From NCBI GenBank assembly GCA_964613485.1, contig CAZTHB010000011.1, positions 1-22,728 on the forward strand: a DNA stretch of 22,728 bases, read 5' to 3'. The DNA comes from JADZGC01 sp964613485 (GTDB lineage Bacteria > Patescibacteriota > Saccharimonadia > CAILAD01 > GCA-016700035). Of this stretch, positions 14,000 through 19,957 are shown piece after piece (position 1 is the stretch's first letter; the number at the start of each line of letters is the position of its first letter). The translations under genes and the position numbers were made by a program. A model generated the notes under the pieces. That model did not search any database. It was not told the origin of the DNA and saw only the letters and a list, made by a program, of their open reading frames with translations.

Positions 14000-15643
14000 G
14001 TGATTAGTACACTGGCTCAAGTGGACGAAAATTCGATCGCTGAGATCATGGAAGAGATGGAAGTGCGCAAGACGCGCGAAGTGTTCTTGCTCTTTGGACT
14101 CGGGTCCCAGACTGACCACCTGATCAAGCTGCGCATGAGTCAGCTAGGGGTATTTGTCTTGGCGGCTAATCCTGCAAGTATCAAGGCTGAAGATGTTGTC
14201 GCTCTCGGACAGGCTGGCATCGCTGTGAAGGGGGTCGTCTTGTCGGGTGGGCCTGCATCAGTTCACGGTGACGAGGATGGCATTTCGTTTGACGAAGGTA
14301 TTTTCCAGCTCGGCATTCCAGTGCTCGGCATCTGTCTTGGCTTCCAGCTTTGGGCACGATTTGTGGGGTGCACAGTCGAGCGAGCAGTTACGCCAGAGTT
14401 CGGCGTCAGCCACACACTCCGGCTTAGCCGAGCTGCTGGCGTGAAGAAGTTTTTTTGTGACGTGCCGACAGAATCGGTCGTCGTGCAAAGTCACAATGAT
14501 CATGTAGTCGCGATGCCTGGCTTGCAGCAGCTCGGTTCGACGGAGAATACTTTCATCGCCGCCGCGCGGTATGGTCATCTCTGGGGTGTGCAATTCCATC
14601 CCGAGATGTCGCACACGGAGTACGGGTCGAAGATTTTCGAAAACTTCTGCTTTCGTATCTGTGGGGCGGAAGATCGATTTGACGCTGAGTCGGTCGCGCA
14701 GGCGAAGGTCCAGCAGGTCCACGAGCAGATTGGTGATGGCAAGGTTGTGCTCGCTTTCTCTGGTGGAACTGACTCATGTACCGTTGCAGAGATTCTCGGT
14801 GCAGCAGTTGACTACCAACCGGGACGTATTCTAGCTGTCTACATCAAGGGTATCGATCGGCACGACGACGAAGAGCGAGCCAGAAACTTCGCTGCTACGA
14901 GGCCTTGGCTAGAACTGACGGTCTATGAGGCTACATACGACTATCTTGCGGCTCTCGATGGTCAGCTGACTATGCGGGATAAGCGAGTCGCGATGCGGGG
15001 CGTGTATAAGCCGATTCTTGTCGAGTGGGCGAGGCTCATCGGTGCACAATTCATTGCGCAGGGGACTCTGTATACAGATCTTTCAGAGAGTGGCCATGGG
15101 CAGCAAAGTGGCAATCGCAAGGCGCGCATCAAGCTGCACCACAATGTTGGCTTGGGTTTCGAGGAAGCAGGGCTCACCGAGATCACGCCACTGGATGACC
15201 AGGTGAAGGACTCAGGTAGGGCGATTGGTACGCATCTCGGCATTCCTGCCGAGGTCGTGGATAGTCAGCCATTCCCCGGTCCTGGTCTGGTCGTGCGTAT
15301 CTCAGGTGAAGTGACTGAGGGCAAGCTTCAGATTGCACGACACGCGGACGGGATCTTTGTGGCGATGTTGCGTAAGTACGATCTCTATGAATCGGTCTGG
15401 CAGTCAGGTGTCGTGATCACGAATGAAGTCGTGACGGTTACAAAGGGCGACGATGCTGGCGATGAGCTAGCGGTAGTTCTCTTCGCAGTCACGAGCCTGG
15501 ATGGCTTCACGGCTGACTTCGCACGGTTGCCTTGGGAGTTCATCGACGCTGTTTCGCGCCGCATCACCAATGAAGTGCCCGGTGTGGGGCGAGTGACATA
15601 CAATGTCACTTCGAAGCCACCAGGCACGATCGAGTGGGGGTAA
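14000..15643 (+). CDS. guaA: GMP synthase (glutamine-hydrolysing), divergent
   Basis: 547 residues from GTG. Converts XMP to GMP with Gln and ATP. The N-terminal class I amidotransferase has Cys112 in GICLGFQ and His200/Glu202 in VQFHPE. The ATP pyrophosphatase domain has the P-loop SGGTDS (254-259, usually SGGVDS), then FIAQGTLYTD (family: laqGTiYPD) and KLHHNVG. The dimerisation domain ends KPPGTIEWG, the invariant GuaA tail. The usual DFGSQ near the N-terminus is GLGSQ. About 25 extra residues precede it. GTG 14000 has AAAGGGGTGA just upstream, while an ATG at 13985 has none. No guaB is nearby, so the gene is isolated. A terminator-like hairpin follows. Catalytic residues are intact, so activity is likely. 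Confidence 0.93.
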   Translation: MISTLAQVDENSIAEIMEEMEVRKTREVFLLFGLGSQTDHLIKLRMSQLGVFVLAANPASIKAEDVVALGQAGIAVKGVVLSGGPASVHGDEDGISFDEGIFQLGIPVLGICLGFQLWARFVGCTVERAVTPEFGVSHTLRLSRAAGVKKFFCDVPTESVVVQSHNDHVVAMPGLQQLGSTENTFIAAARYGHLWGVQFHPEMSHTEYGSKIFENFCFRICGAEDRFDAESVAQAKVQQVHEQIGDGKVVLAFSGGTDSCTVAEILGAAVDYQPGRILAVYIKGIDRHDDEERARNFAATRPWLELTVYEATYDYLAALDGQLTMRDKRVAMRGVYKPILVEWARLIGAQFIAQGTLYTDLSESGHGQQSGNRKARIKLHHNVGLGFEEAGLTEITPLDDQVKDSGRAIGTHLGIPAEVVDSQPFPGPGLVVRISGEVTEGKLQIARHADGIFVAMLRKYDLYESVWQSGVVITNEVVTVTKGDDAGDELAVVLFAVTSLDGFTADFARLPWEFIDAVSRRITNEVPGVGRVTYNVTSKPPGTIEWG

Positions 15644-15652
15644 GCAAAATGT

Positions 15653-15690
15653 ACCGGGTTTCGCCTAGCGCGAGACCCGGTTATAAATAG
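15653..15690 (+). terminator. Hairpin after guaA
   Basis: 12-bp stem ACCGGGTTTCGC / GCGAGACCCGGT (one T-G wobble) with a CTAGC loop. The following TATAAATAG is only weakly T-rich, so termination may be partial. Confidence 0.65.
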
Positions 15691-15701
15691 ATAACATATT
15701 A

Positions 15702-15750
15702 TTGACAATAACTAACAAAAGTTATACTATATTGATCATCTCTTGTACCT
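15702..15750 (+). promoter_or_regulatory. Consensus promoter plus GTACCT leader element
   Basis: TTGACA (15702-15707), 17-nt spacer, TACTAT (15725-15730), then GTACCT (15745-15750) 14 nt later. It drives the 15768 gene. Confidence 0.78.
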
Positions 15751-15767
15751 ACGAATGGAGAAAGCAC

Positions 15768-16082
15768 ATGGCTCTTACAAGACCCGGCACACGATTGGTG
15801 GAGCGCCGCAAGCGCCATCAAAAGGTCCAAGTACCACCACTACCTGCGCTCTACCAGGATCCCGAAACAGGCCATTGGCGCATTGGCACAGGTCATCACA
15901 TCGAAGCTGTTCGCTCGGCTCTTGCCAAGGCGACTGAGATCAACGCACCGATCACCCTCAACTTCAACGATGTCATCATCACATTCCACCCTGGTGAGAA
16001 TCACGTCTCTGCGGGAATCCGCTTCGGCATCAAGTGGGAGCAACAGTTCCCAGCAGATACCACGAGTCCTGTCTATCGATGA
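15768..16082 (+). CDS. Small basic orphan protein (104 aa)
   Basis: Not recognised. A basic N-terminus (MALTRPGTRLVERRKRHQKVQ) is followed by a Pro-rich turn (VPPLPALYQDPETGHWRIGTG), a helix (HHIEAVRSALAKATE) and a beta-rich second half (ITLNFNDVIITFHPG, VSAGIRFGIKWEQQ). No TM. The basic leader could bind nucleic acid. Start: GGAG lies 9 nt before this ATG. The open frame extends 22 codons further upstream but overlaps the promoter and leader. The gene stands alone between a consensus promoter and a perfect 11-bp terminator. Confidence 0.78.
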   Translation: MALTRPGTRLVERRKRHQKVQVPPLPALYQDPETGHWRIGTGHHIEAVRSALAKATEINAPITLNFNDVIITFHPGENHVSAGIRFGIKWEQQFPADTTSPVYR

Positions 16083-16089
16083 CAGTTAA

Positions 16090-16127
16090 ATGGTCCGAAT
16101 CTACGTATTCGGACCATTCTTTTTATT
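16090..16127 (+). terminator. Strong intrinsic terminator of the 15768 gene
   Basis: Perfect 11-bp stem ATGGTCCGAAT / ATTCGGACCAT with loop CTACGT, followed by TCTTTTTATT. About 87 bp without a gene separate it from the convergent terminator at 16211-16250. I see nothing else there. Confidence 0.92.
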
Positions 16128-16210
16128 GAGTGAAGTGTGAGTATGATGCATTAAGATATTCTTTCGTCATTTGCAGCCAATGTATAACTAGCTATTAACG
16201 TGTTTTGAGA

Positions 16211-16250
16211 AAAATGCCCGAAAAATACGCTACTACGTAGATTTCGGGCA
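16211..16250 (-). terminator. Terminator of the 16256 gene
   Basis: Minus-strand stem TGCCCGAAA / TTTCGGGCA (9 bp, long loop), followed by TTTTTCTC. Confidence 0.82.
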
Positions 16251-16255
16251 GAATA

Positions 16256-16714
16256 TCACGGGTTCACCATGTAAGTGGCTTGGTCGGACTTGTAGTCGAC
16301 AGCCCAGTACATCGCGATGAAGTTGATGCAACATGATGCGACAAGGATCCAAGCAAGTTGCGCGTAGGGAACGAACGACAGCGCTACGACTATGTTAATC
16401 GCGAGGATGAAGCGACCCTCGTACTGGCGTGGATGTGTGAAGATTACTGCAACTGGCGGCTTCTTGCCGGCACGAATCGCTGCCTCGAGTTGTGCGAGCT
16501 TCATGCGGAAGTTGATAGAGAAGATGAAGATTGTAAACGAGATGAAGCGGATGGTGCCATCATTGATCACAATAATGCCAAGTAGGCTGGTCCCAATACC
16601 AAGCACGTACAAGGCTTTCGTCCAGAAAAAATTATCCTTATGGCTGATGCGCATCAAGGGAGTGAGTAGCTTACTCCATAGCCAGGTAAGTTCCGAGTCG
16701 ATCTCTCGTAGCAT
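16256..16714 (-). CDS. Four-TM membrane protein, paralogue B of a tandem pair
   Basis: 152 residues, family not recognised. Four hydrophobic helices (about 34-51, 54-70, 102-118 and 120-138). It shares with the upstream gene product an REID/EKID start at residues 3-6, DNFFWT at exactly residues 27-32 in both, and NFIAMYWAVD near the C-terminus (NLIAMYWAVD in the partner). These mark an ancient tandem duplication. The middle loop is basic (MKLAQLEAAIRAGKKPP). Start: GGAGGAG lies 2-8 nt before the ATG. Upstream in-frame codons belong to the leader. The leader carries GTACCT. Its terminator is separate from that of the partner. Confidence 0.78.
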   Translation of the reverse strand: MLREIDSELTWLWSKLLTPLMRISHKDNFFWTKALYVLGIGTSLLGIIVINDGTIRFISFTIFIFSINFRMKLAQLEAAIRAGKKPPVAVIFTHPRQYEGRFILAINIVVALSFVPYAQLAWILVASCCINFIAMYWAVDYKSDQATYMVNP

Positions 16715-16730
16715 GGCTCCTCCAAGCGAA

Positions 16731-16759
16731 AGGTACAGTATTGTGATCTGAATATAATA
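16731..16759 (-). promoter_or_regulatory. -10 region and GTACCT leader element of the 16256 gene
   Basis: Minus strand: TATATT (16751-16756) or TATTAT (16754-16759), then GTACCT (16731-16736) 14-17 nt later. The -35 box is unclear because the region overlaps the T-tract of the upstream terminator. Confidence 0.45.
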
Positions 16760-16762
16760 CGT

Positions 16763-16809
16763 CTTTATAAAAATAGAAAGCCCGAAGGTATGGCGAATTA
16801 CCATCGGGC
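16763..16809 (-). terminator. Terminator between the two paralogues
   Basis: Minus-strand stem GCCCGATGGTA / TACCTTCGGGC (11 positions, one mismatch) with loop ATTCGCCA, followed by TTTCTATTTTTATA. Confidence 0.75.
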
Positions 16810-16815
16810 AGAGGC

Positions 16816-17331
16816 TCATCCGGGTATCGGGAGAGCGGGTGGGTGTGCAGGTGCGAGATGAGGCTGATGCGCCTTGAGCCAGTCGACCGCACGACGCACC
16901 CAGGATTTGCGCGGCGGCTGGATGTCGACAGCCCAGTACATCGCGATCAGATTGCAGGTCCAGCCGATCGTGAAAGATGTATTAGTTTGGCTGATCAAAG
17001 TGATCGCCGTATTGAATACGTAGAACATATGCCAGAATTGTGCAGAGTCACCGGTAAGCGGATTGTCCGGCAGGACGGAGTCTCCTCGACGAGTTGCTCG
17101 CTTGATTGCCGAGGTGAAGTCGATCACCATGAAGGCACTTCCGATGATACAGAGTGACAGTGTCTTCAATGCAATGTCAGCTGTGGTTGCAGCACTATGC
17201 ATGAGAAGTGTGATGTTTGTGATTAGAAGCGTGTATGTCCAGAAGAAGTTATCGAGCCCTGTAGCTGAGCGGACTAGGTGGAGCGGCTTACAGCAGATCA
17301 GTGCTAGATAGCGATCGATCTTCTCAATCAT
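16816..17331 (-). CDS. Four-TM membrane protein, paralogue A of a tandem pair
   Basis: 171 residues, not recognised. Four hydrophobic helices (about 32-48, 54-72, 98-114 and 117-133). Shared marks with paralogue B: EKID at 3-6, DNFFWT at 27-32 and NLIAMYWAVD at 127-136. It differs by a longer C-terminal tail that is amphipathic then Pro-rich (HQPHLAPAHPPALPIPG), predicted cytoplasmic. Start: the frame is open 46 codons upstream, but that part is tRNA-Pro and promoter. The ATG at 17331 follows GAGAAAAG, a weak Shine-Dalgarno. The -35 box abuts the tRNA CCA end. Confidence 0.78.
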   Translation of the reverse strand: MIEKIDRYLALICCKPLHLVRSATGLDNFFWTYTLLITNITLLMHSAATTADIALKTLSLCIIGSAFMVIDFTSAIKRATRRGDSVLPDNPLTGDSAQFWHMFYVFNTAITLISQTNTSFTIGWTCNLIAMYWAVDIQPPRKSWVRRAVDWLKAHQPHLAPAHPPALPIPG

Positions 17332-17349
17332 CTTTTCTCGTTTCGGGTA

Positions 17350-17399
17350 AGGTGCGAAGATAGTGCGAGTAATTATAAAAGATTGATATACAAAGTCAA
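17350..17399 (-). promoter_or_regulatory. Promoter plus GCACCT leader element, fused to the tRNA-Pro 3' end
   Basis: Minus strand: TTGACT (17394-17399) begins directly after the tRNA CCA. A 16-nt spacer and TATAAT (17372-17377) follow, then GCACCT (17350-17355) 16 nt later. Confidence 0.7.
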
Positions 17400-17475
17400 T
17401 GGTCGGGGTGACCGGACTTGAACCAGCGACCTCGTCGTCCCGAACGACGCGCGCTACCAACTGCGCCACACCCCG
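17400..17475 (-). tRNA. tRNA-Pro (CGG)
   Basis: Acceptor CGGGGTG/CACCCCG, D-stem GCGC/GCGC, anticodon stem CGTCG/CGACG with loop TTCGGGA (anticodon CGG), T-arm GCTGG-TTCAAGT-CCGGT, A73 and encoded CCA. The next gene's -35 hexamer starts at the very next base. Confidence 0.97.
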
Positions 17476-17511
17476 ATGTCTACACTCCTTATGCGAGCGA
17501 ATATATACGGA

Positions 17512-17760
17512 CTAACTCTCGATTGAACTTCTGCTGCGCGCCCTCTTGCCGAAGTATGCGAGGTAGCTCATTTCGAGAATGCCGAGCGTGTTGACGAAGA
17601 GTAGTATGACGAACCATACCTTGTCGCCGTTGCGTGCCGCACGCCAGAGCGCCAAGCCCTTCCATACTGCGGACCAGACGGCAAGCAATACGAGTAACCA
17701 TGCGTTTTGAACGAGCCATGCGCCGACAGTTTGATTGAATACGATTTGTTCTTCTTGCAT
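17512..17760 (-). CDS. DUF5652 family small membrane protein
   Basis: 82 residues with two TM helices (about 18-36 and 48-66). The pattern WLLVLLAVWSAVWKGLALW followed by AARNGDKVWFVILLFVNTLGILEMSYL matches DUF5652, a family common in Patescibacteria and some archaea. Function unknown. Start: a TATACT box ends 6 nt before the ATG, so the mRNA is leaderless. Overlapping frames here are shadows. Confidence 0.85.
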   Translation of the reverse strand: MQEEQIVFNQTVGAWLVQNAWLLVLLAVWSAVWKGLALWRAARNGDKVWFVILLFVNTLGILEMSYLAYFGKRARSRSSIES

Positions 17761-17766
17761 ACCTTA

Positions 17767-17772
17767 AGTATA
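17767..17772 (-). promoter_or_regulatory. -10 box, leaderless start of the DUF5652 gene
   Basis: Minus strand TATACT, 6 nt before the ATG, which would place the first transcribed base on or beside the A of AUG. Confidence 0.6.
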
Positions 17773-17845
17773 CGCCATCTGAAACCACAATCTAGCACGT
17801 GGGTCAGTCGGGAGCTAGATGACAAAAGGTGGCAGTTAGACTAGC

Positions 17846-18535
17846 ATGAGAGGTATGAAGACTCGTCAGCCTACCTATAGGCGCGCACTGTATAATGACG
17901 CGATTGTCATCTCGTTCGCACTTGCGAGTATCGCATTCTTAGCGCTCGAACTAATCGGTGAAGTATCGTCGTCGACACTAGTGTGGATACGCGTGGCCGA
18001 TACGATTATCGCACTATTCTTCTTGCTCGAGTTTTTTGCCCGCCTTAAGCACGCGCGCGACAAACGTCGATTTGTATTGCTGCATTGGTGGGAGCTATTG
18101 GCGGCCATCCCAGTGACAAGCACTATTACGCAGGCGTTACGCGGTGCGCGATTGGTTCGAGTGGTGGAGGTGATGAGCGTGTTGCGCGCATCAAGCCGTC
18201 TTGAGGTCACGGGCGAAATACTCGGCGGTAAGAGTGAAACTCCGTATATTTTCGAATCTCTTGCGAGCTTGTTTGCAATGTTATTTCTTGTGGCAGTGTT
18301 GTTTTTTGAACTGGAGTTCGGTCAAAACCCAAATGTACACACTTTGTGGGATGCTTTTTGGTGGACCGTATCTACCTTCACGACGACAGGATATGGAGAT
18401 ATTACTCCGGTTACGCTCGGCGGTAGGATATTTGCGATGCTCGTGATGTTTATGGGCGTGATAGCGATAGCGGTGTTTACTGGCACGGTTGTGCGGTATC
18501 TCTCAAGCCGCAAAAAGGTCGGCACAAAGAAGTGA
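17846..18535 (+). CDS. Voltage-gated-like potassium channel
   Basis: 229-residue six-TM cation channel subunit (tetrameric in the family). S1 about 18-36, S2 about 46-66, S3 about 78-92. An S4-like segment RGARLVRVVEVMSVLRASSR has spaced Arg residues (voltage-sensor pattern), S5 is about 137-157, the pore helix is WDAFWWTVSTFT, the selectivity filter is TTGYGD (about 180-185, K+ selective), and S6 is about 193-215. It is short at the C-terminus, with no RCK or cyclic-nucleotide domain. A TAGACT box at 17837-17842 is a possible -10. If used, the in-frame ATG at 17855 is the better start. Confidence 0.92.
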   Translation: MRGMKTRQPTYRRALYNDAIVISFALASIAFLALELIGEVSSSTLVWIRVADTIIALFFLLEFFARLKHARDKRRFVLLHWWELLAAIPVTSTITQALRGARLVRVVEVMSVLRASSRLEVTGEILGGKSETPYIFESLASLFAMLFLVAVLFFELEFGQNPNVHTLWDAFWWTVSTFTTTGYGDITPVTLGGRIFAMLVMFMGVIAIAVFTGTVVRYLSSRKKVGTKK

Positions 18536-18596
18536 TAATATTTGCTCCTGTACTACAGCTGGAGCATGACATAATAACAAAAAGGAGTATGAGCTA

Positions 18597-19094
18597 ATGC
18601 AAGGCACAGTGACATATTATCTTGGCAAAATTGGAACGCCAAATCGTGGGACACTATCGATCAATGGGTCGACGATTCTGCTGTCGGACGTACGTGGACA
18701 ACAGGTAGTGCAGATGACTGCGCAGGATGTGGCTCGCATTGAGTTTGTGGCTAATCTACCGACATTTCGTTTTGTGACGAGCGCGCAGCAGGTCTATACA
18801 ATAAGCACGATTAATTGGGCTGGTGCTCAGGCTATTGGTGCCCTCATGCTTGGGCTCATTGGCATGGTTGGCGGGACATTACTTGTATATTTTATCGTAA
18901 GCGCCATAACAGGCTATGGTATATTTGGTCTCTTTGCGGGGCTGCCAGTTTTTATTCTGGCGGTGCGGTATATGCAGAAGCGATTTCACAAAAATAATGC
19001 CAGCAACGCCGAGGGTGGGCCTACTACCGATCAGTGGCAGGCAGGTTTGGCGCAGGTAGTCGGACAAGAAAAAATTACGTCCGTGAACTCGTAG
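18597..19094 (+). CDS. Membrane protein with N-terminal beta domain, unknown function
   Basis: 165 residues, not recognised. The first ~70 residues are beta-rich and soluble (GTLSINGSTILLSD, VARIEFVANLPTFRFVT), a pattern similar to PH/GRAM-like membrane-adjacent domains. Two TM helices follow (about 75-100 and 105-125), then a polar tail. Start: AAAAAGGAG lies 9 nt upstream, and an extended -10 (TGA-CATAAT, 18567-18575) lies before it. The hairpin GCTCC/GGAGC between the channel stop and this promoter is short. Confidence 0.72.
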   Translation: MQGTVTYYLGKIGTPNRGTLSINGSTILLSDVRGQQVVQMTAQDVARIEFVANLPTFRFVTSAQQVYTISTINWAGAQAIGALMLGLIGMVGGTLLVYFIVSAITGYGIFGLFAGLPVFILAVRYMQKRFHKNNASNAEGGPTTDQWQAGLAQVVGQEKITSVNS

Positions 19095-19135
19095 GGGTAG
19101 CCGAGCATACCTCGCTATGGGGCGTATTTTGTGTA

Positions 19136-19170
19136 AACAAAAAAGCCCTGTCATACTTGAGAGAGCTTGT
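19136..19170 (-). terminator. Terminator of tRNA-Pro(TGG)
   Basis: Minus-strand stem AGCTCT / AGGGCT (one G-U) followed by TTTTTTG. It could also slow plus-strand transcription from the 18597 gene. Confidence 0.55.
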
Positions 19171-19175
19171 TTGTA

Positions 19176-19252
19176 TGGTCGGGGTGAGAGGACTCGAACC
19201 TCCGGCCTCCTGCTCCCAAAGCAGGCGCGCTAGCCAACTGCGCCACACCCCG
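19176..19252 (-). tRNA. tRNA-Pro (TGG)
   Basis: Acceptor CGGGGTG/CACCCCG, D-stem GCGC/GCGC, anticodon stem CCTGC/GCAGG with loop TTTGGGA (anticodon TGG), T-arm GGAGG-TTCGAGT-CCTCT, A73 and encoded CCA. Confidence 0.97.
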
Positions 19253-19263
19253 TGGCATATAGC

Positions 19264-19272
19264 ATTGTAACA
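19264..19272 (-). promoter_or_regulatory. Extended -10 promoter of tRNA-Pro(TGG)
   Basis: Minus strand TGT-TACAAT, 11 nt before the tRNA 5' end. Confidence 0.55.
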
Positions 19273-19310
19273 GAAGAATGTTAGCAGATTTACTGAAGAA
19301 TTGCCAGTAT

Positions 19311-19340
19311 ATAAAAATACCCGTCCATATGTGGACGGGT
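19311..19340 (-). terminator. Terminator of the 19359 gene
   Basis: Minus-strand perfect 9-bp stem ACCCGTCCA / TGGACGGGT with a 4-nt loop, followed by ATTTTTATAT. Confidence 0.9.
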
Positions 19341-19358
19341 CGTAGAGCGATCGCTCCA

Positions 19359-19832
19359 TCAGTCGCTGATATCGACATCGGCCTTCTTGGTCGGAGCTGG
19401 CTTGGCAGGTGGCGGTACGGGGGGAACGGGGAAGATCTCGATCTGCTCGATGTCATATCCGAAGCTCTGGGCACGAAACTGACCGTCTGGCGTAACGCCT
19501 TCGAGCAATAGCCGGCTACCTTCCCTGATGATTCCCCATTCTGTGTCGCTGGGGGATTCGATGTAGTAAGTGGTGCCGCCGTGGTATTTACGGGTAGGTG
19601 AGCATCCGAGACGGCAGGGCTGGCTGGCATCCAGCTCCTCGAGTTTTTCACGGCGCGGTGTCGAGCGGACGAGAACGAGCTGTTGGGCTGGGTCCGTTAC
19701 CACGAGCGTGATTGAGTCGAAGGTTGCCTTGATCAGGATCTGTGTACGTGGGGTGAGGGCGCTGATGTTCACCCAAGGTTTTTCTGACATCGGGACTTGT
19801 GCGGTAACATCTTCTTCGGTAGTTGTAGACAT
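19359..19832 (-). CDS. Orphan protein with Pro-rich C-terminus (157 aa)
   Basis: Not recognised. A short polar N-terminus rich in Thr/Glu is followed by a beta-rich core (TQILIKATFDSITLVVTDPAQ, TTYYIESPSDTEWGIIREGS, RLLLEGVTPDG) and a Pro/Ala/Lys tail (FPVPPVPPPAKPAPTKK). Two Cys lie in PCRLGCSP. No TM. Start: GAGGAG lies 4 nt before the ATG. A second ATG at codon 15 is less well placed. The in-frame extension further upstream covers the promoter. Single-gene unit with a consensus promoter, the leader element and a perfect terminator. Confidence 0.78.
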   Translation of the reverse strand: MSTTTEEDVTAQVPMSEKPWVNISALTPRTQILIKATFDSITLVVTDPAQQLVLVRSTPRREKLEELDASQPCRLGCSPTRKYHGGTTYYIESPSDTEWGIIREGSRLLLEGVTPDGQFRAQSFGYDIEQIEIFPVPPVPPPAKPAPTKKADVDISD

Positions 19833-19848
19833 GGTTCTCCTCTGTGTT

Positions 19849-19900
19849 GCGACAAGGTACGAATGGATGAAACTATATACTTCTAGCGATCTACTGTCAA
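19849..19900 (-). promoter_or_regulatory. Consensus promoter plus ATTCGTACCT leader element
   Basis: Minus strand: TTGACA (19895-19900), 17-nt spacer, TATAGT (19872-19877), 7 nt, then ATTCGTACCTTGTCGC (19849-19864). It drives the 19359 gene. Confidence 0.8.
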
Positions 19901-19934
19901 TAAGAAACGCGATCGAGTATGGAACTCGATCGCG
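19900..19934 (-). terminator. Terminator of the 19958 gene, abutting the next promoter
   Basis: Minus-strand perfect 11-bp stem CGCGATCGAGT / ACTCGATCGCG with a 5-nt loop, followed by TTTCTTATT. The end of this T-tract is the start of the next gene's TTGACA. Confidence 0.9.
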
Positions 19935-19957
19935 AAGAATGATATGGCACCAGTTCG

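Noticed and set aside
13924..14000. Purine riboswitch upstream of guaA
   Set aside because: About 55-70 nt of leader with a single 6-bp hairpin does not show the three-way junction or the conserved loop pairs of the purine aptamer.
14258..14722. Minus-strand frame inside guaA
   Set aside because: It lies entirely opposite a gene with intact family motifs and has no promoter or Shine-Dalgarno of its own.
16128..16210. Possible small gene or RNA between the two convergent terminators
   Set aside because: AT-rich, with no good start with a Shine-Dalgarno, no promoter pair and no stable stem.
19151..19651. 166-aa minus-strand frame crossing tRNA-Pro(TGG)
   Set aside because: It reads through a tRNA, a terminator and another gene in a different frame. 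No ribosome binding site and no family pattern.
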